In this document: positions 38,830 through 48,069 of the stretch, in pieces
How the letters are laid out: the number at the start of each line of letters is the position of its first letter
Numbering within the stretch: the first letter of the stretch is position 1
NCBI GenBank assembly: GCA_016201045.1
Contig: JACQDM010000002.1
Span: 620,001-684,000, forward strand
Source: Afipia sp.
GTDB lineage: Bacteria; Pseudomonadota; Alphaproteobacteria; Rhizobiales; Xanthobacteraceae
Length of the DNA stretch: 64,000 nucleotides
Reading direction: 5' to 3'
Made by a program: the position numbers and the translations under genes
Notes under the pieces: model-generated
What the model saw: the letters and a program-made list of their open reading frames with translations, nothing else
Databases searched by the model: none
What the model was told of the DNA's origin: nothing

Positions 38830-40026
38830 ATGCCGGGCGAACGCGATACGCAAGCGACGGGACAGATTGCGGATAACGTCATTGCCTTTGCGCGTTCGCT
38901 ACGTGTTGCCGGCTTGCCAATTGGGCCGGGCGCGGTGATCGACGCGCTCAAAGCGATGCAGCTCATCGACATCGGAAACCGTCAGGATCTGTTCACGACG
39001 CTGGAATCCATTTTTGTCAAACGCCACGAGCACGCGCTGATCTTCGCGCAGGCGTTCGATCTGTTCTTCCGCCGCGAGCAGGGCAACATTCATATGCTCG
39101 ACTCCGTGCCATTGCCGCAGAGCGCGCAGAAGCCGCCGCCGCCGGCTTCGCGCCGCGTTCAAGAGGCATTCTCCCAGAGCCGAAGCGTCAACGCGCCGGA
39201 TATCGAGGAGAAGAATGTCCAGCTTTCGGTCTCCGACCGCGAGGTTCTTCAGTCGAAAGACTTCGCGCAGATGAGTGCGGCCGAGATTGCGGAGGTGACG
39301 CGCGCGATTGCCGCGATGAAGCTGCCGCAGGCTGAATTGCGCACGCGCCGCTTTGCGCCCGATGCACGAGGTCACAGACTCGATTTACGCCGTACACTGC
39401 GCAGCAGCCTGCGCACAGGCGGCGAGATCGTGAACTTTCATCGCCTCGGCCGCGTCGACAAGCCCGCGCCGATTGTCGCACTGCTCGATATTTCCGGCTC
39501 GATGACCGATTACACCCGGCTGTTCCTGCAATTCCTCCACGCCATCACCGATGCGCGCAAGCGAGTATCGGTATTTTTATTCGGCACCCGCCTCACTAAC
39601 GTCACGCGGCAATTGCGTGCCCGCGATCCCGATGAGGCGCTGGCGGCCTGTTCGTCATCTGTCGAAGATTGGGCGGGCGGCACCCGGATTGCGACGTCGC
39701 TGCATAACTTCAACAATCTCTGGGGCCGCCGCGTGCTAGGGCAGGGCGCGATTGTGCTGCTGATATCCGACGGGCTCGAGCGCGAAGCGGATTCGCGTCT
39801 CGAATTTGAAATGGATCGGCTGCATCGCTCGTGCCGCCGCCTCATCTGGCTCAACCCGCTGTTGCGGTTCGACCGTTTTGAGGCCAAGGCGCAGGGCATC
39901 AAAATGATGCTGCCGCATGTTGATGAATTCCGCCCCGTGCATAACTTGAAGTCGATGGAAGGTCTCATTGCGACGCTCTCGTCGCCGGCAGTTCCTCGCC
40001 GCTTCGACGCTCGCTCGGCTGCATAA
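38830..40026 (+). CDS. coxE: VWA-domain protein, CoxE-like
   Basis: The 398-residue protein ends in a von Willebrand A domain with the metal site VALLDISGSMTDYTR (DxSxS). RTLRSSLRTGGEIVNFHRLGR comes before it. CoxE partners the CoxD ATPase in active-site maturation. It begins seven bases after coxD. Confidence 0.92.
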   Translation: MPGERDTQATGQIADNVIAFARSLRVAGLPIGPGAVIDALKAMQLIDIGNRQDLFTTLESIFVKRHEHALIFAQAFDLFFRREQGNIHMLDSVPLPQSAQKPPPPASRRVQEAFSQSRSVNAPDIEEKNVQLSVSDREVLQSKDFAQMSAAEIAEVTRAIAAMKLPQAELRTRRFAPDARGHRLDLRRTLRSSLRTGGEIVNFHRLGRVDKPAPIVALLDISGSMTDYTRLFLQFLHAITDARKRVSVFLFGTRLTNVTRQLRARDPDEALAACSSSVEDWAGGTRIATSLHNFNNLWGRRVLGQGAIVLLISDGLEREADSRLEFEMDRLHRSCRRLIWLNPLLRFDRFEAKAQGIKMMLPHVDEFRPVHNLKSMEGLIATLSSPAVPRRFDARSAA

Positions 40027-40037
40027 GGATATCGACG

Positions 40038-40367
40038 ATGCTCAACAGTGACGAAGACATTCTCAAAGTCGCTGAAGACTGGATGAAATCCGGTCATGGC
40101 GTTGCACTCGCGACGGTGGTTGAGACATGGGGCTCCGCGCCGCGGCCTGCGGGATCGAGTCTTGTCATCAACGACGACGGTGCGTTTCTTGGCTCGGTGT
40201 CCGGCGGATGCGTCGAAGGCGCGGTCGTCACTGAGGCGCTCGACGTGATTGCAAGCGGCAAGCCGAAGATGCTGGAATTCGGCGTGGCGGACGAGACGGC
40301 GTGGAACGTCGGGCTATCGTGCGGCGGCACGATCCGCGTGTTTGTCGAGAAGGTCGGTAATTCTTGA
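40038..40367 (+). CDS. XdhC/CoxI-family protein, N-terminal domain type
   Basis: The 109-residue protein is the XdhC_CoxI domain alone: VVETWGSAPRPAGSSLVIN and SVSGGCVEGAVV with the conserved Cys. XdhC proteins bind and hand over molybdenum cofactor to Mo hydroxylases. It overlaps the next gene by four bases. Together the two would make one normal XdhC of about 345 residues, split into two chains. Confidence 0.88.
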   Translation: MLNSDEDILKVAEDWMKSGHGVALATVVETWGSAPRPAGSSLVINDDGAFLGSVSGGCVEGAVVTEALDVIASGKPKMLEFGVADETAWNVGLSCGGTIRVFVEKVGNS

Positions 40368-41074
40368 AACAGGACATGCTTTCTCAACTGAATTCAGAAC
40401 GCGCAGCGCGGCGCGCGGTCGTCGTCGTGACCGATGTCGTCAGCGGCGGTCAACGTCTGATCAAGGCTGCGGACATCCAGAGCGATCCGCTTCATGTCGA
40501 ACTCGACAAGCATCTGCGCATGGGCAAGAGCGGCATGATCGAGACTGATGGAAAGAAACTGTTTCTAAACGTGTATGCGCCGACCGCGCGTCTCGTCATC
40601 ATCGGCGCCGTTCACATCAGTCAGGCGCTGGCACCGTTGGCGCAGTCGCTCGACTACGACGTGTATGTGGTCGATCCGCGCACGGCCTTCGCATCGCCCG
40701 AGCGCTTTCCGGATATTCCGCTGTTTGCCGATTGGCCCGAAGTTGCGCTGCCACCCCTCAAGATCGACCGCTACACGGCCTTCGTTGCGCTTACACACGA
40801 TCCGAAAATCGACGATCCGGCATTGTTGCATGCGCTGGCTCGAGACTGCTTCTATATCGGCGCGCTCGGTTCGCGGAAGACGCATGGCAAGCGTCTCGAT
40901 CGCCTGAAAACGCAGGGCGCGACCGATGCCCAGCTTACGCGTATCCATGCGCCTATCGGCCTCGACATCGGTGCTGTGTCGCCGTCCGAGATTGCTGTCG
41001 CGATCATGGCGGAAGTCACTGCGCGTTTGCGGCTACCGGCCGATGCGCCGCTTAAGACGAAGTCGGCGGCATGA
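40364..41074 (+). CDS. XdhC-family protein, C-terminal Rossmann domain type
   Basis: The 236-residue protein has an N-terminal region and the XdhC C-terminal Rossmann domain: LVIIGAVHISQALAPLAQSL, ALTHDPKIDDPALL, YIGALGSRKTHGKRL and IGLDIGAVSPSEIAVAIMAE. The start overlaps the previous stop as TTGA (TTG codon), favouring coupled translation. An ATG at 40376 is possible but its purine tract is too close. It should work with the preceding chain in cofactor insertion. Confidence 0.87.
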   Translation: MKQDMLSQLNSERAARRAVVVVTDVVSGGQRLIKAADIQSDPLHVELDKHLRMGKSGMIETDGKKLFLNVYAPTARLVIIGAVHISQALAPLAQSLDYDVYVVDPRTAFASPERFPDIPLFADWPEVALPPLKIDRYTAFVALTHDPKIDDPALLHALARDCFYIGALGSRKTHGKRLDRLKTQGATDAQLTRIHAPIGLDIGAVSPSEIAVAIMAEVTARLRLPADAPLKTKSAA

Positions 41075-42693
41075 AGTTCGGCCCGGTCACGCCCGACGAA
41101 GCGATTGGTGGCATCACCGTTCACGCGATCCGGATGGGATCGATGGTTCTCAAGAAGGGCACCGTCATTGGCGCGGCGGAAGTCGCGGCGCTGAAGCAGG
41201 CCGGGGTCAACGAGGTTGTCGTTGCCTGTCTTGAGAATGGCGACGTCTCGGAAGACGAGGCCGCCGGAAGCATCGCGCAGGCGGTGGCCGGCGATGGCGT
41301 GAGCGCCGAACATGCGTTTACCGGCCGATCGAATCTATTCGCGGCGCATGCTGGAATTCTGGTGGTCGACCGCAACGCCGTGGATCGTATCAATCGCGTC
41401 GATGAGGCGATTACTTTCGCGACTCTCGCTGCGTTTAAGCCTGTCGTCGCCGGCGAGATGATCGCGACAGTCAAGATCATTCCGTTCGGCGTTGAGGCGA
41501 CGCTTCGCGATGCTGCGGTCGAAGCCGCGAAGACGGGCCGCATGCGGGTCGCTCCGTTCACGATCAGGAAAGTCGGCATCGTCTCGACGATGCTTCCCGG
41601 CCTCGCGCCGAAGGTCATCGACAAGACGCTGAAGGTGACGGCTGAGCGATTGGCACCGGCGGGCGCGACAATCGTCGGCGAGCGGCGGGTCGCGCATGAC
41701 AAGAACGCGCTCGCGCTTGCCATCGAGGAGCTGAGCGCGCTCGGCGCGGAGCTGATTTTGGTTTTCGGCGCGTCCGCCATTGCGGATCGCCGCGATGTGA
41801 TCCCTGCGGCAATCGAGCAGATTGGAGGCAAGGTCGAACATTTCGGCATGCCGGTCGATCCCGGCAATCTCATGCTGCTCGGTCGGGCGAAAGGAATTCC
41901 GGTGTTGGGCGCGCCGGGTTGCGCGCGCTCGCCGAAAGAAAACGGCTTCGACTGGATCCTGATGCGGATGCTCGCCGGGCTGGAAGTCACGCGCGCGGAT
42001 GTTACCGGAATGGGCGTTGGCGGTCTCCTGATGGAGATCGTCACGCGCCCGCAGCCGCGCGTGCCTATTGAAACGAGCGAAGCGCGCAATGTCGCTGCCG
42101 TTATTTTGGCGGCCGGGCGTTCAACACGAATGGGCGGCCCGAACAAATTGCTCGCCGAGTTGAACGGCAAGCCGCTGGTACGGATCGTTGCCGAACAGGC
42201 GCTTTCGTCGAAGGCGTCCTTTGTGATCGTCGTGACCGGCCATCAGGCCCCTGAGGTCACGGCAGCATTGAAGGGACTCGATGTGACACTGGTGAGCAAC
42301 CCGCAGTTCGCGGACGGCCTTGCGAAGTCGGTCAAAGCCGGCATCGCTGCTGTCCCCGCGTCGGCCGACGGAGCCGTGGTCTGTCTTGGCGACATGCCGC
42401 TGATCGATGCCCACCTGATCGACCGCCTGATCGATGCCTTCGCGCCGGATCGCGGCTCATTGATAACAGTGCCGGTCGCGGGTGGACGCCGAGGCAATCC
42501 CGTTTTGTGGTCGCGTCGTTTTTTCCCCGAACTGATGGCGCTGGACGGCGATATCGGCGCGCGGCATCTTATCGCACAGCACGCGGAGGCAGTGGCCGAA
42601 GTGAAAGTCGAAGGCAAAAGCGCCTTTCTCGATATCGATACGCCCGAAATGCTGGCCGACGCCCGCAGAGCGAAGGTTCGTTCACCAAGTTGA
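41071..42693 (+). CDS. Molybdopterin-binding domain fused to a MobA/MocA-like nucleotidyltransferase
   Basis: The 540-residue protein has an N-terminal molybdopterin-binding part (about 1-340, with FGASAIADRRDVIPAAIEQI and MPVDPGNLMLLG). Its C-terminal NTP transferase (about 345-540) has the nucleotide loop AAVILAAGRSTRMGGPNKLL and CLGDMPLIDAHLID. The C-terminal part resembles MocA, which makes the cytosine dinucleotide cofactor used by CO dehydrogenase-type hydroxylases. It overlaps the XdhC gene by four bases and closes the maturation operon. Confidence 0.88.
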   Translation: MKFGPVTPDEAIGGITVHAIRMGSMVLKKGTVIGAAEVAALKQAGVNEVVVACLENGDVSEDEAAGSIAQAVAGDGVSAEHAFTGRSNLFAAHAGILVVDRNAVDRINRVDEAITFATLAAFKPVVAGEMIATVKIIPFGVEATLRDAAVEAAKTGRMRVAPFTIRKVGIVSTMLPGLAPKVIDKTLKVTAERLAPAGATIVGERRVAHDKNALALAIEELSALGAELILVFGASAIADRRDVIPAAIEQIGGKVEHFGMPVDPGNLMLLGRAKGIPVLGAPGCARSPKENGFDWILMRMLAGLEVTRADVTGMGVGGLLMEIVTRPQPRVPIETSEARNVAAVILAAGRSTRMGGPNKLLAELNGKPLVRIVAEQALSSKASFVIVVTGHQAPEVTAALKGLDVTLVSNPQFADGLAKSVKAGIAAVPASADGAVVCLGDMPLIDAHLIDRLIDAFAPDRGSLITVPVAGGRRGNPVLWSRRFFPELMALDGDIGARHLIAQHAEAVAEVKVEGKSAFLDIDTPEMLADARRAKVRSPS

Positions 42694-42743
42694 AACGACC
42701 CGTCGGCTAGATTCCCGCCCTCACGGCCTCTGGGGAGGGGACT

Positions 42744-43127
42744 TTGACCATTTTCGAAGCCGCGAATTGCCGCGCGCTTTTTACCTCGCTTACTTTATTC
42801 GCGTTTGCCGCAATGCCCGTCACTGCCGACGCGGCCGGCGCGCTGGCGGTCGGTAAATGCGGCGCATACGGCCAGGCTTACGATTATCCGGCCGAAGACG
42901 CCGCCCGCGCGGCCGCGCTTAAGCAGTGCAAGGGCACCTGTGAGGCTGTCGTCATGAAGCGCGCCTGCGCCGCGTTGTCCCTTGATATGGCCAACCCGTG
43001 CGGAGCGCACGGCTACGCCGTTGCCTCGCGCATTTCCAACACGCTGAATGCCGCGATGAAGAAATGCTACGATTTCGGCGGCAAGGAATGCGTGATCCGC
43101 GCCTGGGCCTGCGACGCCAAGGGCTAG
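42744..43127 (+). CDS. Secreted DUF4189-like protein
   Basis: The 127-residue protein has a signal region to about residue 30. Its Cys-rich domain resembles DUF4189: GALAVGKCGAYGQAYDYP, AALKQCKGTC, NPCGAHGYAVAS and CVIRAWAC. Eight cysteines suggest disulphides in the periplasm. The start is a TTG at 42744, preceded by the strong GGGGAGGGG. Function unknown. Confidence 0.75.
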   Translation: MTIFEAANCRALFTSLTLFAFAAMPVTADAAGALAVGKCGAYGQAYDYPAEDAARAAALKQCKGTCEAVVMKRACAALSLDMANPCGAHGYAVASRISNTLNAAMKKCYDFGGKECVIRAWACDAKG

Positions 43128-43190
43128 ACTGAGCGCCAAAATCGTCACACTCGGTTTGATAGCTATTGTAGAATGCGCCAAGTGCAGGTC

Positions 43191-44504
43191 ATGGCGGATT
43201 CCCAACTCGCAAACGGGCTGAATTCGGATACGCCGGTCTCGGACGCGTATCGCCATGCGCTGATTCGCGAAACGCTTCAGACCGAATTATTGCGAGTAAA
43301 GGCGCTTATCATAGCGGCCGCACTCCTTGGTTCGGTTGCCTGGGTCACCTTCCTGATTGCGCCGCAGGTCCTCAATCGCATCTGGGAAGGCACGCTGAAG
43401 CCGATCTATTTATTTTCGATCATCGTTCCGTTCTTCCTGTTCGAAATCGCGGTCTATGCGTTGATCAAGCGCCAGTTGGCGCTCGGTCGCGACTTGCCGG
43501 TCTGGCGCCGCTATCTCAACGCTCTGATCGAGACAAGTGTTCCTACGTGCATGCTGGCTGTCCAGATGGGCAACATGGGCGGCGAACGCGCGCTCGGCTT
43601 CATCGTACCGCTGATCTATCTGATGTTCGTAATCGTCTCGACGTTGCGGCTCGATTTCTGGCTGTCCGTCTTTACCGGCTTCGTCGCCGCGACCGAACTG
43701 TTTCTGATGGCGATGTATTACCTTCCGGTCAGCGCATTCGATCCCGCACCAAGCGCTGGCTACCACGGCGCGCGCAGCCTCATCATTCTCGCATGCGGCG
43801 TGCTCGCGGGCGCGGTGGGTTCGCAACTGCGGCGGCAATTCGAAAAGAGTATTGTAGCTGCCTCCGCGCGCGATCGAGTCACTAATCTTTTCGGTCAGCA
43901 CGTCTCGCCGCAAGTCGCGGAACGGCTACTGACGGAAGGCGCAAGCGCGGCGAGCGATCATCGGCAGGTCGCGGTGATGTTCGTCGATTTTCGGAGCTTT
44001 ACGTCCGCAGCACGCACGCGAACGCCACAGCAGGTGGTCGAGCGTCTTGACGGCGCGTTCGCAGATCTCGTCGAAATTCTCGATCGTCACCACGGCATCG
44101 TGAATAAATTTCTCGGCGATGGGTTTCTCGCTCTGTTCGGCGCGCCGCTCGACGATCCGCGAGCGGTGCATCATGCGGTTGCCGCCGCCCGCGAAATGCT
44201 GAACGCGATGGAACGCAACAACAAGACGAACGATTGGCAATTGCGGATCGGGATCGGTTTGCATTTCGGCGCGGTGGTCGCCGGCAATATCGGCTCGCCC
44301 CGACGCAAGGAATATACGGTGATGGGCGACACCGTGAATTTCGCGTCGCGCATCGAGGCACTCAACAAGGACTTCAATTCGCAGTTTCTTATTTCGTCGG
44401 CGGTTCGGGACGCCTTGGGCGAGGAGGGTGGCGACGCAGTGCTGCTCGGCGAAGTGCCGGTGAAGGGCTACGAGCAGCCGATGGCGATCTGGCGGCTTGC
44501 TTAG
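43191..44504 (+). CDS. Membrane-bound class III adenylate/guanylate cyclase
   Basis: The 437-residue protein has about six membrane segments (residues 35-215). A C-terminal class III cyclase domain follows. The metal-binding aspartates are in VMFVDFRSFT and VNKFLGDGFLALFGAP, and YTVMGDTVNFASRIEALNK follows. The product is probably cAMP; the sensing role of the membrane part is unknown. A start at 43191 is preferred to 43173, which lacks a ribosome binding site. Confidence 0.92.
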   Translation: MADSQLANGLNSDTPVSDAYRHALIRETLQTELLRVKALIIAAALLGSVAWVTFLIAPQVLNRIWEGTLKPIYLFSIIVPFFLFEIAVYALIKRQLALGRDLPVWRRYLNALIETSVPTCMLAVQMGNMGGERALGFIVPLIYLMFVIVSTLRLDFWLSVFTGFVAATELFLMAMYYLPVSAFDPAPSAGYHGARSLIILACGVLAGAVGSQLRRQFEKSIVAASARDRVTNLFGQHVSPQVAERLLTEGASAASDHRQVAVMFVDFRSFTSAARTRTPQQVVERLDGAFADLVEILDRHHGIVNKFLGDGFLALFGAPLDDPRAVHHAVAAAREMLNAMERNNKTNDWQLRIGIGLHFGAVVAGNIGSPRRKEYTVMGDTVNFASRIEALNKDFNSQFLISSAVRDALGEEGGDAVLLGEVPVKGYEQPMAIWRLA

Positions 44505-44509
44505 TTCGC

Positions 44510-45271
44510 CTATCGCCGCGTCAGCACGCTGAGCCGCCCGTAAGCGCCTGACCGATGGCTGTTGTCCTCGACATAACCCGCGCCGAGCGCCCACTCGAAC
44601 TCGCCGGTCTTGAGCGCGGTGACGTGCGCGCCAAAGCGGTTTTGCCGATAGACCTCGTCGCCAGAGGTTTCAATTTCCGGCCCGGCCCAGAGCCGATCTG
44701 TTACACGCCAGCCTGCGGCACCTCTGATGCCGAAGCTGTTGCCAATGGTCGAGCCTGAAATCGATGAGGCCAGCATCATCGTCGCTGGGATCGGCTCCCA
44801 CCACAGATCGGCGTTAACTCGCAATCCGGCGCGATTGCCGCGCAAACTATTGCTGGGGTCGTCCGGAGAGAGTCTGTGATTTTGCAGATCGAGACCGGCG
44901 AATGCTTTGATCTCCAGATTCCCGCGCTTGATGCGCCATCCGGGCATTACCGAGGCCAGCAGGTAAGTGCCGCGCGTGTCGATACCGCCCGACAGATATT
45001 TGTAGCTTCCCTCAGCCAGCAGAACCTTAAGCGTAAATCCGTCGTTGTTAATCCCACCCGGCGCCCACTGCGCGCCGCCGTAGAACGAGCCGCCATTGCG
45101 CCACAGATCGAAGCCCGCGAAGTAAAGATACTGCTGTGCGCGTTGACTGCCGAGTTCGCCCGAAGAGGGAATGTCGTCGAGAAGCGGATCGGCAAATGCC
45201 GGTGACAACCCGCAGGCCAGCAACAGGGCCGCGGCTACGCGAACTGCGCGTATCGTTCCAACGCAACGCAT
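44510..45271 (-). CDS. bcsS: Cellulose biosynthesis protein BcsS-like
   Basis: The 253-residue secreted protein has a signal peptide (cleavage near AFA-DP) and an outer-membrane, beta-rich body. YLYFAGFDLWRNGGSFYGGAQW, GLDLQNHRLSPDDPSN and a C-terminal AYGRLSVLTRR match the BcsS family of alphaproteobacteria. No bcsA, bcsB or bcsZ lies in the window, so the gene is an orphan here. It converges with the cyclase gene five bases away. Confidence 0.82.
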   Translation of the reverse strand: MRCVGTIRAVRVAAALLLACGLSPAFADPLLDDIPSSGELGSQRAQQYLYFAGFDLWRNGGSFYGGAQWAPGGINNDGFTLKVLLAEGSYKYLSGGIDTRGTYLLASVMPGWRIKRGNLEIKAFAGLDLQNHRLSPDDPSNSLRGNRAGLRVNADLWWEPIPATMMLASSISGSTIGNSFGIRGAAGWRVTDRLWAGPEIETSGDEVYRQNRFGAHVTALKTGEFEWALGAGYVEDNSHRSGAYGRLSVLTRR

Positions 45272-45404
45272 GGAGCCCCCAAAGCCCCGTACAAATGCTT
45301 ACGCAAAAGTCTTAGGAATTAGAACGTCCGGGGGTCTCACCGTCCAGCGGACAAAAGAGAACGCGCCGTGAACGTGACGAAAGTTCTAGTTGTGCGATGA
45401 GGGA

Positions 45405-45866
45405 TCAGATTTGCGAGGCAACAAGGTTTTCGATTTTCACGCCTTCGCGGTCTTCGATGATTTCGGCAATGAATTTGCGATGGCAATCCTTGTGATCGCG
45501 CTCGTAGCACAGGATGCAGATAGGCCCGGATTTCTTAACCAGCGCGGCCAGTTCATCCATTTCTTCCTTCGCCTGCGGCGTCTTGAGATGCGCGCCGTAG
45601 ATTCTCGCCAGCGCCTTCATGTCGCCGCTGCGCGCGGCCTCGCGTCCGTTCTTGGGCGTGCCGAGACCGCGCAGATGCAAATAGGCGATGCCGCGCTCGT
45701 CGAGCCCGGCGGCAAGCTGCGACTTCGAGAAACCAGGACGCCGCGAGGCGGCGACGGCGCGCACGTCGACCAGAAGTTTCACGCCTGCGCGCTCAAGTTC
45801 GTCCAGCACGGACTTAGCGGGCGTCTGCTCGTAACCGATGGTGAAGAGCTTCTTCGCTTTGGCCAT
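45405..45866 (-). CDS. DUF488-family protein
   Basis: The 153-residue protein has the DUF488 pattern: TIGYEQTPAKSVLDELERAG, LLVDVRAVAASRRPGFSK and the Cys pair in ICILCYERDHKDCHRKFIA. Function unknown; the CxxC..C..H cluster suggests a metal or redox site. It lies 14 bases behind the DUF72 gene, a common pairing. Confidence 0.88.
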   Translation of the reverse strand: MAKAKKLFTIGYEQTPAKSVLDELERAGVKLLVDVRAVAASRRPGFSKSQLAAGLDERGIAYLHLRGLGTPKNGREAARSGDMKALARIYGAHLKTPQAKEEMDELAALVKKSGPICILCYERDHKDCHRKFIAEIIEDREGVKIENLVASQI

Positions 45867-45880
45867 GCCCGATTAGATGA

Positions 45881-46684
45881 TCATTTTACGCGCTCGATCA
45901 ATTCCATCGCACCCGCAGGCGCACGAATTTTTCCCTCGTGGATCACATAGGCGAACACGTCGCGCGGTTGTTTCTTGGCCGGGGACTTGTCGACGCGCGG
46001 CAGATCCTTCGGCTCGCCGCCGCTCGCCCATGTCTCGAAACGCTTGGCCCATTCATCGAGCTGTTTGGGCGGGTAGGCGGTCTTGACCGTGTCCTTGCCG
46101 GTCTGCAGCCGCGCATAGACGAATTCGCCGGTGATATCAGCGATAGCGGGATATTTTCCGTGATCGGCATAGACCACCGGAATTGCAAACCTTCGGAGTA
46201 GGGCGATGAACTCCGGCACTTTGAAACTGTCGTGGCGGACCTCGACCACGTGACGCAGCGCGCGTCCCTCAAGTTTGCGCGGCAGAAGTTCGAGGAATTT
46301 TCCGAAATCGGCCTCGTCGAATTTCTTGGTTGGCGCGAACTGCCATAGCACGGGCCCGAGCGCATCGCGCAGTTCAAGCACGCCGGAATCGTAGAAACGC
46401 TTGATGGAATCTCCGGCTTCGGCGAGCACGCGCCGGTTGGTCGCAAAGCGCGGCCCCTTCACTGAGAAAATAAATCCGTCCGGCACCTCGGAGTGCCATT
46501 TGCGGAAACTCTCCGGCTTCTGCGAGCCGTAATAGGTGCCATTGATTTCGATCGATGTCAGTTTAGAGGCCGCGTAGCTCAACTCCTTGGATTGCGCGAG
46601 CTTCTCCGGATAGAACGCGCCGCGCCACGGTGGAAAGGTCCAGCCGCCGACGCCGATGTGAATTGCTCCCGATTTTCCTGCCAT
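45881..46684 (-). CDS. DUF72-family protein
   Basis: The 267-residue TIM-barrel-like DUF72 protein has IHIGVGGWTFPPWRGAFYP, LTSIEINGTYYGSQ, FIFSVKGPRFATNRR and a late WAKRFETWASGG. Family function is unsettled. It is transcribed ahead of the DUF488 gene. The 281-base gap between its start and the divergent glycosyltransferase gene shows no further gene. Confidence 0.9.
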   Translation of the reverse strand: MAGKSGAIHIGVGGWTFPPWRGAFYPEKLAQSKELSYAASKLTSIEINGTYYGSQKPESFRKWHSEVPDGFIFSVKGPRFATNRRVLAEAGDSIKRFYDSGVLELRDALGPVLWQFAPTKKFDEADFGKFLELLPRKLEGRALRHVVEVRHDSFKVPEFIALLRRFAIPVVYADHGKYPAIADITGEFVYARLQTGKDTVKTAYPPKQLDEWAKRFETWASGGEPKDLPRVDKSPAKKQPRDVFAYVIHEGKIRAPAGAMELIERVK

Positions 46685-46965
46685 CGAATGTCCTTGAATG
46701 CCCTTGTGCGCTATCGAGACCGTACCTATCTAGCTTTGTAACGGCGATGTCGCAGCCCCCGCTCCATCGCCGGGACGGCCACGAGAAGATACCTTTAGAG
46801 ACGAATAGGCGCCGGATGTACGCGCTGAACGACATCTCTTATCGGATCCCTCCGTGGCCGTTGGCATGTTCGGGTTGAACGTATTGGTTTTCCACCCGTT
46901 TTCCGGGTTTTGACCTCTGTTCCAGCGGCTTGGCATAGCGCTTTGCGCCGGATATACGCTGCGCC

Positions 46966-48069
46966 ATGACCGAAGCCGCCAAAGCCACGCGCCAGCTGTG
47001 CGTCGTGGTCCCCACCTTCAACGAACGCGACAACGTAACGAAGCTCTTCGCAAAGCTCGACGCGGCGCTTGCCGGTGTCGCGTGGGAGGTCATCTTCGTC
47101 GACGACAACTCGCCGGACGGGACCTGGGACGTGGTGCGTCAACTTGCGCAATCCGACCCCCGCGCACGCTGTATCCGGCGCATCGGACGCCGTGGACTGG
47201 CCGGTGCTTGCATCGAAGGCATCCTCGCGTCGTCGGCTCCTTACGTGGCGGTGATGGACGCAGACTTGCAGCACGACGAGACGCAACTGCCGAAGATGCT
47301 CGGCCTTTTGCAGAACGGCGAGGCTGAACTCGTCGTCGGCAGCCGCTATGTCAGCGGCGGCAGCGCGGACAGTTTCGGCGCGACAAGATTGGGCGGTAGC
47401 GTGTTCGCGACCAAGATCGCGACCAGACTGCTGCACGTCAACGTCGCCGACCCGATGAGCGGTTTCTTCATGATCCGGCGCGATCGCTTCGAGCAACTCG
47501 CGCCGTCGCTCTCGACGCAGGGTTTCAAAATTCTTCTCGATCTCGTCGCGACCGCAGGCGGCAAGCTGCGCGTGGTCGAAGTGCCTTATTCGTTCGGCAC
47601 GCGCCTTCACGGCGAGAGCAAGCTCGACTCGATGGTCGTGCTGGATTTTCTCGGCCTCGTCCTGGCGAAGCTGACGCACGATCTGGTGTCGCTGCGCTTT
47701 CTTCTGTTCGCGCTGGTCGGCACGATCGGATTGTTCGTCCATCTTGTCACGCTCTACATTTCGCTGGAACGGTTCAACGTCGAATTCGCTGAAGCGCAGG
47801 CCATCGCCGCGTTTGTTGCCATGACCGGCAACTTCTTTCTCAACAATCGGCTCACCTACCGCGATCAGCGATTGAAGGGCTTTGGCATTCTTCGCGGTCT
47901 CTTGCTGTTTTATCTGGTTTGCAGCGTCGGCTTTCTGGCGAATGTCGGCGTCGCGTTCTCCGTCTACGATCAGGAGCCGATCTGGTGGCTGGCCGGCGCG
48001 TCTGGCGCGCTGATGGGCGTGGTGTGGAACTACGCGGTTTCCAGCCTTTTCGTCTGGCGCACCAAATGA
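46966..48069 (+). CDS. Glycosyltransferase family 2 with C-terminal GtrA domain
   Basis: Residues 1-230 are a dolichol-phosphate-mannose-synthase-like GT2: VVVPTFNERDNVTKL, FVDDNSPDGTWD and the metal site VMDADLQHDETQLP. The last 130 residues have four membrane segments and the GtrA pattern (ALVGTIGLFVHLV, NFFLNNRLTYRD, WNYAVSSLFVW). It probably charges a polyprenyl phosphate with a sugar and flips or anchors it. It overlaps the next gene by four bases, which suggests that gene uses the product. Confidence 0.92.
   Translation: MTEAAKATRQLCVVVPTFNERDNVTKLFAKLDAALAGVAWEVIFVDDNSPDGTWDVVRQLAQSDPRARCIRRIGRRGLAGACIEGILASSAPYVAVMDADLQHDETQLPKMLGLLQNGEAELVVGSRYVSGGSADSFGATRLGGSVFATKIATRLLHVNVADPMSGFFMIRRDRFEQLAPSLSTQGFKILLDLVATAGGKLRVVEVPYSFGTRLHGESKLDSMVVLDFLGLVLAKLTHDLVSLRFLLFALVGTIGLFVHLVTLYISLERFNVEFAEAQAIAAFVAMTGNFFLNNRLTYRDQRLKGFGILRGLLLFYLVCSVGFLANVGVAFSVYDQEPIWWLAGASGALMGVVWNYAVSSLFVWRTK

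Noticed and set aside
40038-41074. Sequencing frameshift in a single XdhC gene
   Set aside because: Both halves are complete domains and the TTGA overlap looks like normal coupling; kept as two genes.
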